This document shows positions 1 through 15,611 of a DNA stretch of 64,000 nt, one piece after another. Where the stretch lies: assembly GCF_007655135.1 (NCBI RefSeq), contig NC_045128.1, positions 3,658,001 through 3,722,000 on the forward strand. Reading direction: 5' to 3'. The notes below the pieces were generated by a model, which was given only the letters and a program-made list of their open reading frames with translations, was not told the origin of the DNA and did no database searches. Numbering within the stretch: the stretch's first letter is position 1; the number at the start of each line of letters is the position of its first letter. This DNA is from Punica granatum. Lineage: Eukaryota > Streptophyta > Magnoliopsida > Myrtales > Lythraceae. A program made the translations under genes and the position numbers.

Positions 1-628
1 AAACCAACTGATCCGTCTTCGTGAAAGCTGATCTTTCGGTGACGTTACCTCCGCGTGATTGTCTGTCTGATGACGAGGATGTTTTTGCCTCAGAAGTCTG
101 GTCTTTTCTTAGTTTGGTTGATATTATTTGAGGTAGCTCCCGTCTCTCGTTGGGTGTTAGGTGGCACTGGCAGTTTGAGCTCAAGAGATGGGATATGTCT
201 GTTATGTTCAAGCTCTGGGTGTAAGGGGGCAATTCGTGTTGGTGTATCTTTTCATTGATTGGATCGTCTTGGTATACTTAGGCTGCCTGGGGTGACCCGA
301 CACGGCCGGTTGTGGCTTACTGATTGAGCTGTATTGAAGGCCAAGCCCAAGCTTATGGTTTTCAAACCCCCCCTCCCCCCTTGCTTCTTAATGGGCATTT
401 GGGGATCATGTAACGTAGAGTTAACTTGTGAATGCTGTGATTATTCTCGTATCAGGTAGGTTTTCCGGTTTATAACCTGATAGTCTGCCGATCTTTTTCA
501 ACCTAAACTTACTTAAGAGTGAGTCTGTGTTCTGCATATCAATAGAAAATGTGTCATGTGGAATATTGTCGGCTTGCTGAAGATTTAGGTCTTGATTCGG
601 ATTTGACCCTGTTCTATTTCTGCGGCAG

Positions 629-3471
629 GGGCTGCTCTGTACATGAGGAGGGAATTCCATTTGCAGCCCACACCAACCATTGAAGGCCTGATAATCGCCA
701 CTTCACTCATTGGAGCTGCCTTGATCACAACATGTTCTGGAGCCCTTGCAGACTGGTGGGGCCGCATCCCGATGTTGATACTGTCATCAATATTCTATCT
801 ACTCAGCGGTCTTCTGATGATGTGGTCTCCAAACATTTATATCTTACTCTTTGCAAGATTAGTTGAAGGCTTTGGAGTAGGTTTAGCTCTCACTCTTGTT
901 CCTCTCTATATCTCTGAGATGGCCCCACCGGAGATGCGGGGCCTACTAAACACGCTACCACAGTTCATTGGTTCTGGCGGAATGTTTATTTCGTATTGCA
1001 TTGTTTTTGGAATGTCAATGATGGAGTCGCCAAACTGGAGGTTGATGCTCGGTCTTCTTTCCATTCCATCTGCTATTTATCTCATCCTAATAATCTGTTT
1101 CCTGCCTGAATCTCCACGGTGGCTCATCAGTAAGGGGAGGATGACTGAGGCCAAGGAAGTGTTGCAGATTATGAGCAGGAGAGAAAATGTTTCCGGTTAG
1201 TTCTGCTGTCTTTTTTCTGCTGGCGTAGTATCTTTTGGTTAAGATGAGTTGGCCTAATCCCAGGATGTTAGGTATCCAGAAAAAGGCTAAACGATCGCCA
1301 TCTTTCAAAGGTCATTCCTATTGGTTCAAGTATTATTTTTAGCGCATTTGAGTGGAATAGTTTCTATAGAACCTGCCGGTGAATTTTCCCGAAGATAGAA
1401 TTCTTTTACAAGGACTTCAAAAATTGTGATGCTTGTGTTGTTATTCATTTGAAAATCATCCCATGAAGAACCCAAGATTTGCAGATTTTGGGAATTTATT
1501 AGTAGGCTAATTAGTTGGTCATCTACAAAACAGGCGAGATGGCTTTGCTGGTTGAGGGGCTCAGGGTCGGGGCAGACACATCCCTGGAGAAGTATATAAT
1601 CGGTTCCACTGGCGACTTCGCTGATGAACCCGATGTGTCCGACGAAAGAGATCGAATCAAGTTGTATGGGCCAGAACAGGACATCACATGGGCTGCCTGG
1701 CCCATCACCGCTCAGAGCACTTTTGCCTTCATGTCTCAATATGGAAGCGCGGAAACTAGCAAAAGCGGGCGTTTTGTGGACCCTCTTGTTTCGCTTTTCA
1801 GGAACATTCATGAGAGGTTTCCTGAAGCTGGAAGCATGCAGAGCACGCTCTTTCCACACTTAGGCAGCATGTTCAGCGTGGGAGGGAATCAACAGAGGAC
1901 TGAAGAAGAGGGGGATGAGGAGACCCTTGCAATTGAGGCGGATGAGCCTCCCTCAGATGGTAATGTTGATTCTGATGATAACTTACAGAGCCCATTGATA
2001 TCGCGCCAGGCAACAAGCACCGAGAGGGGCTTGGATGCAGGCATGCAACAGGGCTTTTTCACGCAGGAGACCTGTGATCGGGTCTGGCCCATGGGGATTG
2101 GCGGGGGTTGGCATCTTGCTTGGAAATGGGCTGGGACAGAAGCTCTAGATGGGAAGAAGGTGGAGTTCAAGAGGCTTTATTTTCATCAAGAGGGTCCTCT
2201 GGGAACTCTCCGAGGGCCCACACTCTCGATTTCAAGGGGTGGTGGAGACCCGCCAGAGGATGTGGGACCCGCCAAGGCCACTGCCCTGGTGAGTCGACCG
2301 GCTCTTTCCTCTGAGGAGCTAATGCAGCTCCACCCAATTGGTGCAGCTATGGCTCACCCATCAGAAGTTGTGCTGAAGGGATTGAGTTGGAAGGATCTAA
2401 CTGAGCCCGGAGTCAGGCATGCTTTGGTTGTAGGCATGGGACTTCAGTTACTTCAGCAGGTAACTGAACCGTTAATCCCGAACTCATTTTGTTTTTTCTC
2501 TTTTCCTAGATTTTTGACCTGTGCGTACTTTTATTTGGTGCAGTTTTCTGGTATTAATGGAGTCCTGTACTACATGCCCCAAATTCTGGAGCGGGCCGGC
2601 GTTGGAGCTCTTCTCTTGGACATGGGCATCACTTCATCATCAGCATCTCTGCTTGTCAGTGCCATCACGACCATGTTGATGCTTCCATCCATTGCCATTG
2701 CAATGAGGTTCATGGACATTTCTGGTAGAAGGTAATATCACCACATAACCATCTGTTTAGTTCTGGTAAAATTGAAGAACTTCCGTAGTTTTCATCCTCT
2801 AAAAAATTGAGAAATAGGAAAAAAAAAAATTTAGTTCGCACTTCACAAGACGTGCTAGATCATGAAATGTTACGCGAAGTGTTATTCAGCTCATCTGTCC
2901 TTATTTACTTCGATTTGAGAACAAGAAACACGTGCTTGCTGTTTTTCAGACCAAACATGCCCTGAAGCTTCCCGTTTTACTTGCATTATTCTTTTTACCC
3001 CGTTGGACCACTGAGGTTTGTATTTTTCCTCTCAGGAGCTTGCTGCTGGGGACAATTCCATTCTTGATTATATCCCTTGTCGTTCTCGTCCTCACGAACA
3101 TCTTGAACATGGGATCCACTGCTTGTGAAGCAATATCTATCATTACTATTGTGCTCTATGTCTGTTTCTTCGTAATGGGTTTCGGTCCAACCCCCAACAT
3201 ACTCTGCTCGGAGATATTCCCCACGAGAGTTCGCGGGCTTTGCGTAGCCCTTTGTGGGCTCACATTCTGGATAGGGAACGCATTTGTCTCCTACACAATG
3301 CCGTTGATGCTAAAATCAACAGGTCTTGCCGGAACGTTTGGGGTGTTTGCAGCCGTGTGTGTTGTATCCTGGGCGTTTGTCTTCACGAAGGTTCCTGAAA
3401 CTAAGGGCATGCCCCTCGAAGTGATAGTTGAGTTCTTCTCTTTCGGTGTGAAGCAGGCTGAGGACAACTAA
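629..3471 (+). CDS. Tonoplast monosaccharide transporter (MSSP/TMT), 5'-partial
   Basis: Visible coding exons are 629-1195, 1534-2459, 2544-2731 and 3036-3471 (stop TAA), about 705 residues. All junctions are GT-AG and keep phase. The protein is a major facilitator superfamily sugar porter with the layout specific to monosaccharide-sensing proteins: six N-terminal membrane helices, a very long acidic cytosolic loop (most of exon 2 of those listed), then six more helices. Diagnostic pieces are PESPRWLISKGRM after helix 6, MGIGGGWH in the loop, FSGINGVLYY in helix 7 and VPETKGMPLEVI at the C-terminus. Family members are proton-coupled antiporters that load glucose and fructose into the vacuole; that role is inferred by homology. 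The short first exon (about 27 residues) is not in the window: the first visible exon opens with a split glycine codon at an acceptor. Full length would be close to the usual 730-740 residues. Confidence 0.93.
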
Positions 3472-4042
3472 TTCGACAATAGGTCAGGGTGTTTCAAAAG
3501 TTTTGACTGAGTATTTCGAGTTTTTGAATCTCTCTCTTGTAGATGAGGAATGAGTAGTTCAAACCAGATTCTACGAGAACAGTTCTGTAACTACTGCTTA
3601 TTGATGTGTGGCTAGCAAAACAAAGAACTATTCATTTGATATGGATTTCTTGGATTGAAAGAATCTATCTAGGTTCGATCGATACTAGAGTCTCTATTGC
3701 TCTGTCAAAACTTGAAGTGAATGTTTCCGTGTCAACCCGAAATTCTGCTTTTTCTATTGATTCCATATACATTTGCTATATACGAACAAGATGAGTTACA
3801 ATGACCGTGGGGAGGCAATATCACAGTTGCATCTTAAGAAGCACCGACCCGACTTAGGTTAGTATCCACTGGATTGTACATACCAAGAAATCCGAGCCTC
3901 ATAGTCGGACTGCCACCGATCTACTTGATTGCTTTTCTCTGGCTTGGCAAGAACACTTTATGTAACAACATCTGCTGCCGATTCGATTGCCAGTGGAAAA
4001 ATCGAACCAATGATCAGGCAAAACTAAACCTTGTTATGCAAG
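3472..4042. other. Convergent intergenic gap
   Basis: This is the 3'-to-3' space between the monosaccharide transporter and the glutamate receptor-like gene. It should hold both 3' untranslated regions. I see no coding exon, repeat or RNA gene in it; short open frames here have no family resemblance. Confidence 0.6.
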
Positions 4043-7419
<3,377 letters not shown>

Positions 7420-7847
7420 TGCAATACAACACTAGAACCGAATGACCCAAGTTCAAAGATTTAGGCTGTCGAAGGAGATGCTTTCCATGGTAATCATAGG
7501 ACAGAAGAAACAAACCAGAACATGGGTTAATGTTACGGAACCAGACAAAGCATCAAGAGTCTGCCGAAAAAGCAGGGCTTTGGAGGGGAATATTATCACC
7601 TCAACTCAATCACCCCAAAATCAAGAAAAGCTCTAAATGTGATGGATACATGTGAAATGGAAAAAAAGGCGAAATCTAAGGCTTATAAAGAGCAAGACGC
7701 CACTCACAGGGAAAAGGGCTTTTTTAGTCCCAAGAAATAAGAGAGAGATTGGCCACTTATCATCAGCACAGAAAGTGCGAAACTTTCCTTAATTTACTCA
7801 TGACGAGGAGAGAATACTTGGAGCTGGAGAAAAGGTCACGGCTTGCT

Positions 7848-7865
7848 GGGGGGGGGGGGGGGGGG
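7848..7865. repeat. Poly-G run of 18
   Basis: An uninterrupted homopolymer of 18 G about 430 bp upstream of the GLR start codon. Its length is liable to sequencing error, and G-runs of this kind can form quadruplex structures. Confidence 0.9.
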
Positions 7866-8644
7866 CGCATCTTCCTCCCTTCCTCCCCTGGTGAGTATTC
7901 CTCTGCGCACGGGCCATTTGTTGTCACTGACACTGCACAGACAAAGAAAATGGATTCCTCTGAGGTGGTTGGAGACGGAGGTCAACCGGGCACTGTCTTC
8001 CAAGGTTAGGAGGAGAAGAGGGGAGAACAGCAGCCAAGGAGAGTTAATAAACGGGCTTGTGGGAACCGTGAAGTGGTCATCTGATGGACAGGACAACGAT
8101 GGTAGCGGTGGGAGGGAGAGAGAGAACAAGACAATGACAGGGTCACTCATGATGCTTAGGGTTAGGGGGTTCATGATTTTTTGGGGGACACGATGTCTAC
8201 TAGAAGACTACTTTTAATTCGGTTCCCTACCTCAATCTTAATTATAAGGTGCTTTCAGTAAATTTGAAATAATTTTAGTGCACAACATCCGTTCAAATTG
8301 AGTCCACAGTTCGTGGCTCAAGGTGGCTCTTGATGTAGTTAACACGAATCTGATTCGTTTTTCTATGGGAGCGAGTGACGGGTCTTCTACGTTCAATCGT
8401 ATAATCTTTTAGATACATTATTAGATAGATACTTGTTATTAAACGTTGTAAACCGGCGTCCTCGTTGCTTTTGACTAAAGGCACTCAAATTCTTGCTTTC
8501 TAGATTTCTAACCGAATTTCATCATTCTTTGCACACCTTATTCTTATGGATACTGTCTATAATATTGGGGAAGCACTTTTGACTAGATCAAGATTCTTCC
8601 CTGTCCCTTCCATTTCCCATACCTCGTCCCAACTTCAGATGTTT

Positions 8645-8667
8645 CCTCCTCCTCCTCCTCCTCCTCT
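8645..8667. repeat. CTC trinucleotide microsatellite
   Basis: About eight tandem CTC units in AT-rich intergenic DNA. No gene reads through it. Confidence 0.85.
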
Positions 8668-10814
8668 TCCATGACCACGAAACTGACCGAATGGCTCGCC
8701 GACGAGCATGAGAAAATACGAACAACGAGACAGTCGAATGTCTCGATTAATAAAAAAAATCATATCGGAAAAGAACAAAGAACAGCATGCGGGGGCTGGG
8801 ACTAGTGCTTTCGTCCTTACCATCCCAATTGCTGGAGCCACTGCAAAGGTGGGGGCAACACCCACTTTGTAAGTGGGAAGGTTGTGTGATGGTGACAAAT
8901 TGACAAGAAGGATTTATGTAAAAAACTCTTTTTGTTTTTCCTTTGGGATGTTTTCCATTTTCTCCCAACATTGTTGTTTTTGTTTGTGGGGTTAAGGTCA
9001 CCTAAGTCAAACAAAAACCTTAATTTAATAACTGTGATGCCTCTCTTTGTTCTAACTAATACCGATTAAAATTAAGATTTATTTATTTATTTTCCATCAA
9101 GAGCTTTCATCATCCTCTATACATTATTCATCATTTTCTACGATCTTACCTAAAATTTCTTGCCCTAAATGAAATTTCAATTGCAACTTGGCATAGAAAA
9201 TTCTTAGTCAAGACATCAACTTGGATTACTCTATCCAATATGTCAGATAGCGCATACTTGCCACCTGCTAAACGTGTAATATTTTAACATTCGTTTACTT
9301 CAATCGCACTTCCCTTTTCGGCAGGTCCAATCTCGACGCACCACGCTCGAAGGTGAAACATTTACCTGTATCCCTTTACCAAAGTTGACGGTACCATAAT
9401 TTAGTAATTGTGCTCGCGCATTTCGTATTGCTTTTCTTCCCTTTTTGTAGGAACACAATAAGAAACAATATGATATCTTTTATTAGGTGTCGAGAGCTCA
9501 TGAGTCGAGTATCACCGCACGTTCATCCGTTGCTTTTCGAAAGAAGATATTTCCAGCACAAGTCTGCAACAAGAGTTTGGTCAGTAATGAACAGTGGACC
9601 GACCTTTGAAATATCGCGCGTTCGGTTAGGGTCGATTTCTTGAAGAGGGCATGGTGGCCTTTTGTGCTCTTTGGGCTAGTGTCCTTGCAGGCATCATGGC
9701 AGAGGGAGAGCTAATGGAAGTCTTATTCTAGAGTTGGATCTGTCATGGCATACGCATGGCCCGGGAGAAATGGTCCTGCAGATACATTGTACTGCCCCCA
9801 TATCAAACAGGTCAAATCGATTGGATGCACATACGATGAACCGTGCATCAACGCGTATTGAATGGCCAAATCAGCAGTCCACAATGAGTTTCGAGTCGGG
9901 ACCACATAACACTAAAGGAGGCTGAGAATCCAAGCGAATACAGGTAAGCCATGGAAACTTCATTCATCCACGGCAGCTTGTACACTGCAGGGTACTTTGT
10001 AGGTCCCTCACCCTTGTCTCGAGCAAACCGTGCCCCTAAATTGTATGCCGGAAGACCGATTAACCGTACTCAGGTTCTGCACTTGCATCAACAGATGCAC
10101 GGAGGATGTTAGTACTAGGACAGTCGAATCATCCTTCAGAGGATAGGAAGCTTTTCCTTCCAATATTTTGCAGTACTTTGCACTGATCAAGCAGAGAGTA
10201 CAGTTAAGCCGGAATGAGCACCTGTTCTCATTACAGCTGCAGACCTTGTTTTCAACCTTCATCAGGAAAAAAACCATCAAAATCAATTGGCTCCAGAACT
10301 GATGAAAACCTTTCATGCACCAAAAAGAACAAATATGTCGAACTACATATTCAGCTGACAGAGATATTCAGGGCTTCGAATGCTGAAGACTGTAATCCAT
10401 GGATGTATATGACAAGTTAATCTCCTCCGAATACATGAATTAAAACTGATTGTGCTTATTAGGCTCTGCAGCAGCTATTAGTCCCTTGCAAGTAGGGATG
10501 ACAAATTTAAAGAGCATGTAAAACCATTGCCTTAACATGACAAGAGAATGTCTCTCCAATCAACATATTGAAAGAAGAAAAACAATGATCTGGTAAGGTA
10601 CACTGAAACGGATCGATACAAATGCCTGAAAATGTTCTCTACCTAACAATTGTCTTCTATGTTACCCATCTCAGATTCTTACGGGCTCTTATATTTCAAT
10701 ATATGAAGTGAGAATAGCAGTGCTGAAACAAGCCCCTAGAGGCTTTCCGAATTGCGAGTAAAAAATGAGGACTTGCACAATTAGCTGCCTGAACATATAC
10801 ATAACAAGCCTACC

Positions 10815-12143
10815 TCAGTCAAAAATCCTCTCCCCAGTTGAGAAAATCAGAAAAACAAACGAACTCAGAATGCAGAGTAATCCCGGTATCATAAACACTG
10901 TATTCCAGCTTCCAGGACTCGAGAGATCGGAATAACTTGCTTTAGCAGCCTCGAGGAGCCGCCCAGTGAGATCGACACCGACGATTCCTGCCAGTGTGCC
11001 AGCTGTATTAGAAACTCCCATCACAATTCCAGCATATCTCGGAGCAATGTCCATGTGATTCACAGCAAACCCGGCTCGGCCCAAGGCCAAAGAACCAAGA
11101 GCCACCGACGAGCAAAACACAGCCCCAGAAGAGCTTCTAAACAGGGGAAGCACCATCAGTGCCAATGAAGCCACTATGAACCCAATTGTGTTAAGGACTT
11201 TCCGGGTTCTCGTCACAGACATGATTCTTCGGGTGATTAAGTGGTCTGCCAGAACTCCTCCAACATTTGAGAATATGAACATGTTGAAGTAGGGCAGCAT
11301 CTTAGAAGAACCCATGTCCTGGAGGCTAAGCTGCAGGCCTTGTTCAAAGTATGTGGGGAGCCAGTTCATCAGCACATAGAGCGCATAGTGGAAGGTGAAG
11401 TTGTTTATCACAATTGCCCATACCGGTAGGCTTAACGTGATTCTCTTCCAAGGGATTCCTCCCGTCCTCACCGAACTCCCCCCATTCTCTACTTTCACCT
11501 TCTGGGCTCCTTTGACCGGCAACAAGGACTCACCAAAACCAGCAGCAGCAGCCTTTGAATGCTCTGACCGAGGCGGGTCACTTGCATACTTGAACCAAAG
11601 CAAGGACCACAATGCTCCTAATGTTGCTTCAGCAACAAACACCGACTGCGGGCCCCGAAACTTCACCAGAGTTGGAAGCAAGAGCATCCCCATGGCCGCA
11701 CCGAGGTACATCCCTGAAGTCGTGAGGGATACAGATCTGGACCTTTCATGAGGTGGGACCCACTGAGCTAGGACCGTGTGGATAGATGGAAATATGAATC
11801 CCTGTGCGACCCCGACAAGCAAGCGGGCAATGACCAGTACCGCGACTCTATTTGGATCCAGTGGGACGAAGGCACAAGTTAAAGACCATAACACGAAAGA
11901 GAGGAAGAGGACTCGCCTTCCCCCAATCTTCTGGGCTGCCCAGCCGCCAGGGACCTGAGAACAGGCATATCCATAGTAGAAGGTGGAGAGTATGGTGCCT
12001 TTGCTTGACTGGTTCACTCCAGCAGCATCAGCTGCGACTGTGTACGCGATGGAAAAGCCAACCCGTTCGATATAGCACACAGATGTGCAGATGAAGGTCA
12101 AGATGACAATTAGGTACCGCTTTGGAAATTTCATCCTCCTCAT
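10815..12143 (-). CDS. PHT4;6: Anion/phosphate transporter, PHT4;6 type
   Basis: A single uninterrupted exon encodes 442 residues with about twelve hydrophobic segments, a major facilitator superfamily transporter of the SLC17/PHT4 class. Close agreement with the Arabidopsis PHT4;6 protein (recalled from memory) is seen at the start (FPKRY, CYIERVGFSIAYTVAADA), in KGTILSTFYYGYACSQVPGG, in PSIHTVLAQWVPPHERSR, in NNFTFHYALYVLMNWLPTYF and at the very C-terminus (STGERIFD). The family member exports phosphate released by glycosylation reactions from the Golgi lumen; this is inference by homology. The ATG at 12143 is followed at once by the conserved basic N-terminus. Length is near the usual 430 or so. 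No intron is needed. Confidence 0.94.
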   Translation of the reverse strand: MRRMKFPKRYLIVILTFICTSVCYIERVGFSIAYTVAADAAGVNQSSKGTILSTFYYGYACSQVPGGWAAQKIGGRRVLFLSFVLWSLTCAFVPLDPNRVAVLVIARLLVGVAQGFIFPSIHTVLAQWVPPHERSRSVSLTTSGMYLGAAMGMLLLPTLVKFRGPQSVFVAEATLGALWSLLWFKYASDPPRSEHSKAAAAGFGESLLPVKGAQKVKVENGGSSVRTGGIPWKRITLSLPVWAIVINNFTFHYALYVLMNWLPTYFEQGLQLSLQDMGSSKMLPYFNMFIFSNVGGVLADHLITRRIMSVTRTRKVLNTIGFIVASLALMVLPLFRSSSGAVFCSSVALGSLALGRAGFAVNHMDIAPRYAGIVMGVSNTAGTLAGIVGVDLTGRLLEAAKASYSDLSSPGSWNTVFMIPGLLCILSSFVFLIFSTGERIFD

Positions 12144-13300
12144 ATTTCACCACTGATTTTGTTTATTGCATATATCTCAGTTCATACACATGCATGATGC
12201 TCCATTCAATGCCATCGCCACCAGATTGCTTTCCGTCAATTCCTCCCCGCAATAAGGTGGCTGTCCTCCTCTTTAGAGGTAATCAAACTAATTAATGCCA
12301 ACTTCTGCGAGGGAAACAAAGGGAAGCGATATATATTAGTGACTATCAAATCAACAAATCACGGCAATGCGAAAAACATGGCTTAGTGTCTTTATAAGAC
12401 CTCGACATAAACAAAACAAAAGAAAAGGGTGTGGAAATGCGGAATGCCAATGGATGTGTGTGCCTTTCTTGAGGAAGCATGCCGCAAGACCATATCAAGA
12501 ACACTAACAGGTATTAACATTGTGACTCCTTGAGATATCAGAATGAGCACTAAATGCCCTGCATCTAAAACAGGAACGAGACGCATTCCGAAGAAGAACA
12601 ATACTAGGCGTTCAGCATCACTGTCAACCCAAAGGGATGAAAAAACTGATGAGGACAATGTCACAATCAGCTCAAATCTGCCCAAGAACAGAGGCACATT
12701 TCCCTTCTGGGAAATTTCTGCACACCCTCCAAGAACCACGCAAACTGCAGAATCCCCCGATTCGGCAATCAAATCTTTCGACAAACAATTATGCGAGAAC
12801 CCCACATTCCGTAATGCCAAAGAACCATACATTCCGATGCAGCCGACCAAGAATGGGAAACCAGTGGACACCCAGAATGACGAGGGTGAGGGAAGATCAG
12901 GAAAGTACCTGCAAATGGGCAGCAAAAGGGCAGTCGCCGATCGGGGGAGATTGAGGCTCAAGAAGTCAACTTTCTGGCAGGGGGTTGCTGGGGCGAGCAC
13001 GATTGAGGCGGGAGGGGCGGGGGAGGAGTTCACGTGTTGGCGGAGGAGCCGTCAGTGCTTTGACTTCAGGGATGAAGGGGCCATTTGCCGGAATACAATA
13101 CTGTTGATGAAGACGACTTTGGATTTGGGATTCGATCTCAACACAGCTGCGGGTTGTTTGTCGCCCGCTAGCTGCCGTCTTGAATTGACTCCTAACTGTG
13201 CCAAATCTATGGATGACTTCTCTGATGATGGCAGTTTTGAAAAGGAGGAAAAGATGAGATTTTTGGGAGTTACCATAAAATGAGTTTTTTTTTTTAATTA
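12144..13300. other. PHT4;6 upstream region with long opposed open frames
   Basis: Between the transporter start and AT-rich DNA lie two long overlapping open frames on opposite strands, 213 codons (13033-12392, minus) and 246 codons (12543-13283, plus). Neither translation shows a domain, repeat or relative that I recognise. The minus frame has several hydrophobic stretches; the plus frame is polar and rich in Thr, Arg and Lys. The minus frame lies where a 5' untranslated exon of the transporter mRNA would be. I do not call either a gene. Confidence 0.4.
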
Positions 13301-14424
13301 GGCTCTTTTTAAAACTTATTCTCAAACTAGACTTAGTTTGAAATCTAGATTTCTTTGTGTGAAATTATTTTAATTTAATTCATATTCTTTAAACTCATTT
13401 AAAAACACCCTAAAAAAGTAAAACCGGATCACCATTAAAAATATATTAGTTGTTTTGTCAATTTGGTTAACCGGTTAATCGAGTTTTTAAAAAATAATGA
13501 ATTCTATATAGAAATTAATCTGTTCGGCTATTTTGAACAAAATTCTTAGGAGTCAAGCGTGAATCGAAGTCAATTTTTGTACCCCTAAAGATACTCCTAT
13601 GTTGTATTTACTATACTCATTTTTTAGATTCGTTTAATCGAAATTTACATAAAAATTAATCGGGTTCGGCTATGTCATACGCAATTTTTTAGAGTCAAAT
13701 GTAAATTAAAGTGGATTTTTGTGGACATTTTAGTTTGTTAATTTAATTCTCAATTATGTTTACTATTTAAATGATTTTAGTTATTTTACTGAATTTTATT
13801 TAGTCATTTTAGTATTATATATTTTTAAAACTATTTATGATTAAAAATCATGGAACTGTAGGTAAATGGATTGTAGTACGTCATTAATCAAATCGATTGT
13901 TGGCTACACACTGAATTGAAGTAGAATTGATTCTCAACCTACATCCTCGATTTTTTCTAACTGAACATACCCATCCTCGGGGATTTGCGGATGAGCAAAC
14001 GTTAAAGGATTTAATTAAGGATGAATGATAATGGTGTTTTTACTTTTCACCTATCCTCTATTTGGTTAAGGACTTAATCAAATAAATTAAAATGTTTTGG
14101 GAAGATACGTAAAAAGAAGAATCATGTTACTTATTTCTTATTGGGCCAATGACTTAAATCAAACGAGTCAAAATGTTTTGGGGAATGTAAATAAGTAAAT
14201 AAAATAATGTAAGTCTATGATGGGAATTAGTTAGCAAAGAAGTCTATTGTGGGAAATATTTTACAAAAGAGATCTAATTTGGACAAAAACTCCCATAAAA
14301 ATTGGGGCAAAATTAATTGGAGAAGATATTGAAAATCGGGATTTAAGAAAAATTGCTTGCGTTTTGGTGCATTGTCAATTAAGATTACTAATCTCATAAA
14401 AAAAAAGTAACTAATACCATCAAA

Positions 14425-14596
14425 GGTAGTGGTCTAATGGTTTCAAACTTTACTCCTAAGTAGTTTGACGGTCTTAATGTCCCAAATTCAAATCCCCTCT
14501 ATATTCGCGGTTGAATACGAGAATCCGAACATTGCTTAGAGGGGATGACAAAGTCGCCACCACCGGTGTCCATCATTTTATCTATAAATTTTTTTT
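14425..14596 (+). mobile_element. tRNA-derived SINE
   Basis: The left part has an RNA polymerase III box A (TAGTGGTCTAATGG, 14427-14440) and a box B-like motif (AAATTCAAATCC, 14483-14494) spaced as in a tRNA. It continues through a tRNA-unrelated body and ends in a run of T at about 14588-14596. The clover-leaf is not preserved, so it is not a tRNA gene. The family and target duplication were not resolved. Confidence 0.55.
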
Positions 14597-15434
14597 ACCA
14601 ATGCTACTAATTTAGATTTCCACTAAGATAGATTCTCACTTTTAAAAAATTACCAATATCATACATTATCATGTTTGGTTTAAGACCGGTAAAGTTATCT
14701 TAATGTAATCTAGATAGTCACCTCTGTTGATAATGTATATTACCAACTGAATAGAAAGACGATTATCTTGGACATCTAGATTATCAGTAATATACTTCGC
14801 CCAAACAAACATGGTAATCCGGTGGGCCTTGAGAATTTAAAATCATAGTAACCCCTACGAATTATCTCATACCAAACACTATAATAAAACAACTTATAGG
14901 AATTCATGAAAAATAAGTCATGCACGGTAGATAAAAGAGAGTTATGGATTCATTTGGGGCATCCTTATGATGGGATGCAACCCGATTTCGTGAAATGGGG
15001 AATCGTGAAATCATGTGGGACGCGGTTATGATGGAATGGAATCGATCTCGTTTCAGTGAAAGTAGTTTTGAAAAGCACATACAATAATTTGGTGGCATAG
15101 TGCTCTATTAGCAATTACTTTTAATAGACTGCTATATGAATTTAGGGTCGAAATTACCAAAAGCAATTAAATGCCAAACGTTAGGGTTCTTATGAGTTAT
15201 TAGCGGGATTCCCACTCTACCTAACATGGCGGCCACGCTTAGACTATATTCAACGGTAGTTTCTATTTCAGTCTCTAAAGTGGACCCATCATTGATATAT
15301 AATAGTCACATTACACACTCAATAAAAAGAGATATTCATCATTTCAACCATTATTTCTATTTTTAAATTTCTTAATTGGGACTCACATATATATTAAAAA
15401 GCCAAAGGCTTTGGAACCCAAAGCCATAAAATCT

Positions 15435-15611
15435 GGTCATTGGAGCATTGCTCCCAATGACCGAATTTATAAAATAAAAAAATGAAAGTTACTATCTTGC
15501 GGGGCTCATTGCCGTCACGCGATCATAGCTCATTACGTCTCTGTCAGAGAGATGTGTCTCTCTGATAGAGATGCCACAGTGCCCTATTCTTTGGGCCGAG
15601 TCTCTGGAGAC
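15435..15611. repeat. Cluster of short perfect or near-perfect hairpins
   Basis: Three inverted repeats lie within 180 bp: 15435-15462 (arms of 13-14 bp, two-base loop, one unpaired base), 15539-15570 (14-bp arms with one mismatch around TGTG) and 15600-15611 (GTCTC/GAGAC). A further palindrome, AAAGCCAAAGGCTTT, sits at about 15400. Such clusters can be foldback transposon ends or Helitron-like hairpins, but no terminal motif was found to decide. Confidence 0.5.

Larger units (their letters stand above)
7420..10814. other. Intergenic: GLR promoter side and PHT4;6 3' side
   Basis: The stretch holds the upstream region of the glutamate receptor gene and the downstream region of the phosphate transporter. 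Visible simple sequences are an 18-base G run at 7848-7865 and a CTC trinucleotide repeat at about 8645-8667. Short open frames near 7.8-8.2, 9.7-9.9 and 10.0-10.3 kb occur on both strands and show no domain or family match. I see no convincing gene, tRNA or transposon. Confidence 0.55.

Noticed and set aside
55..258. Open frame upstream of the monosaccharide transporter as its first exon
   Set aside because: It lacks the conserved NLLQGWDNATIAG-type start of the family and does not end at a donor in the right phase. The true first exon is most likely upstream of the window.
2108..2314. Second-frame open reading frames inside the transporter loop
   Set aside because: They lie within a confirmed coding exon in other frames and have no independent similarity.
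8645..8667. CRISPR or other array-like repeat
   Set aside because: It is a simple trinucleotide repeat in a plant nuclear genome; no spaced repeats of array type occur in the window.
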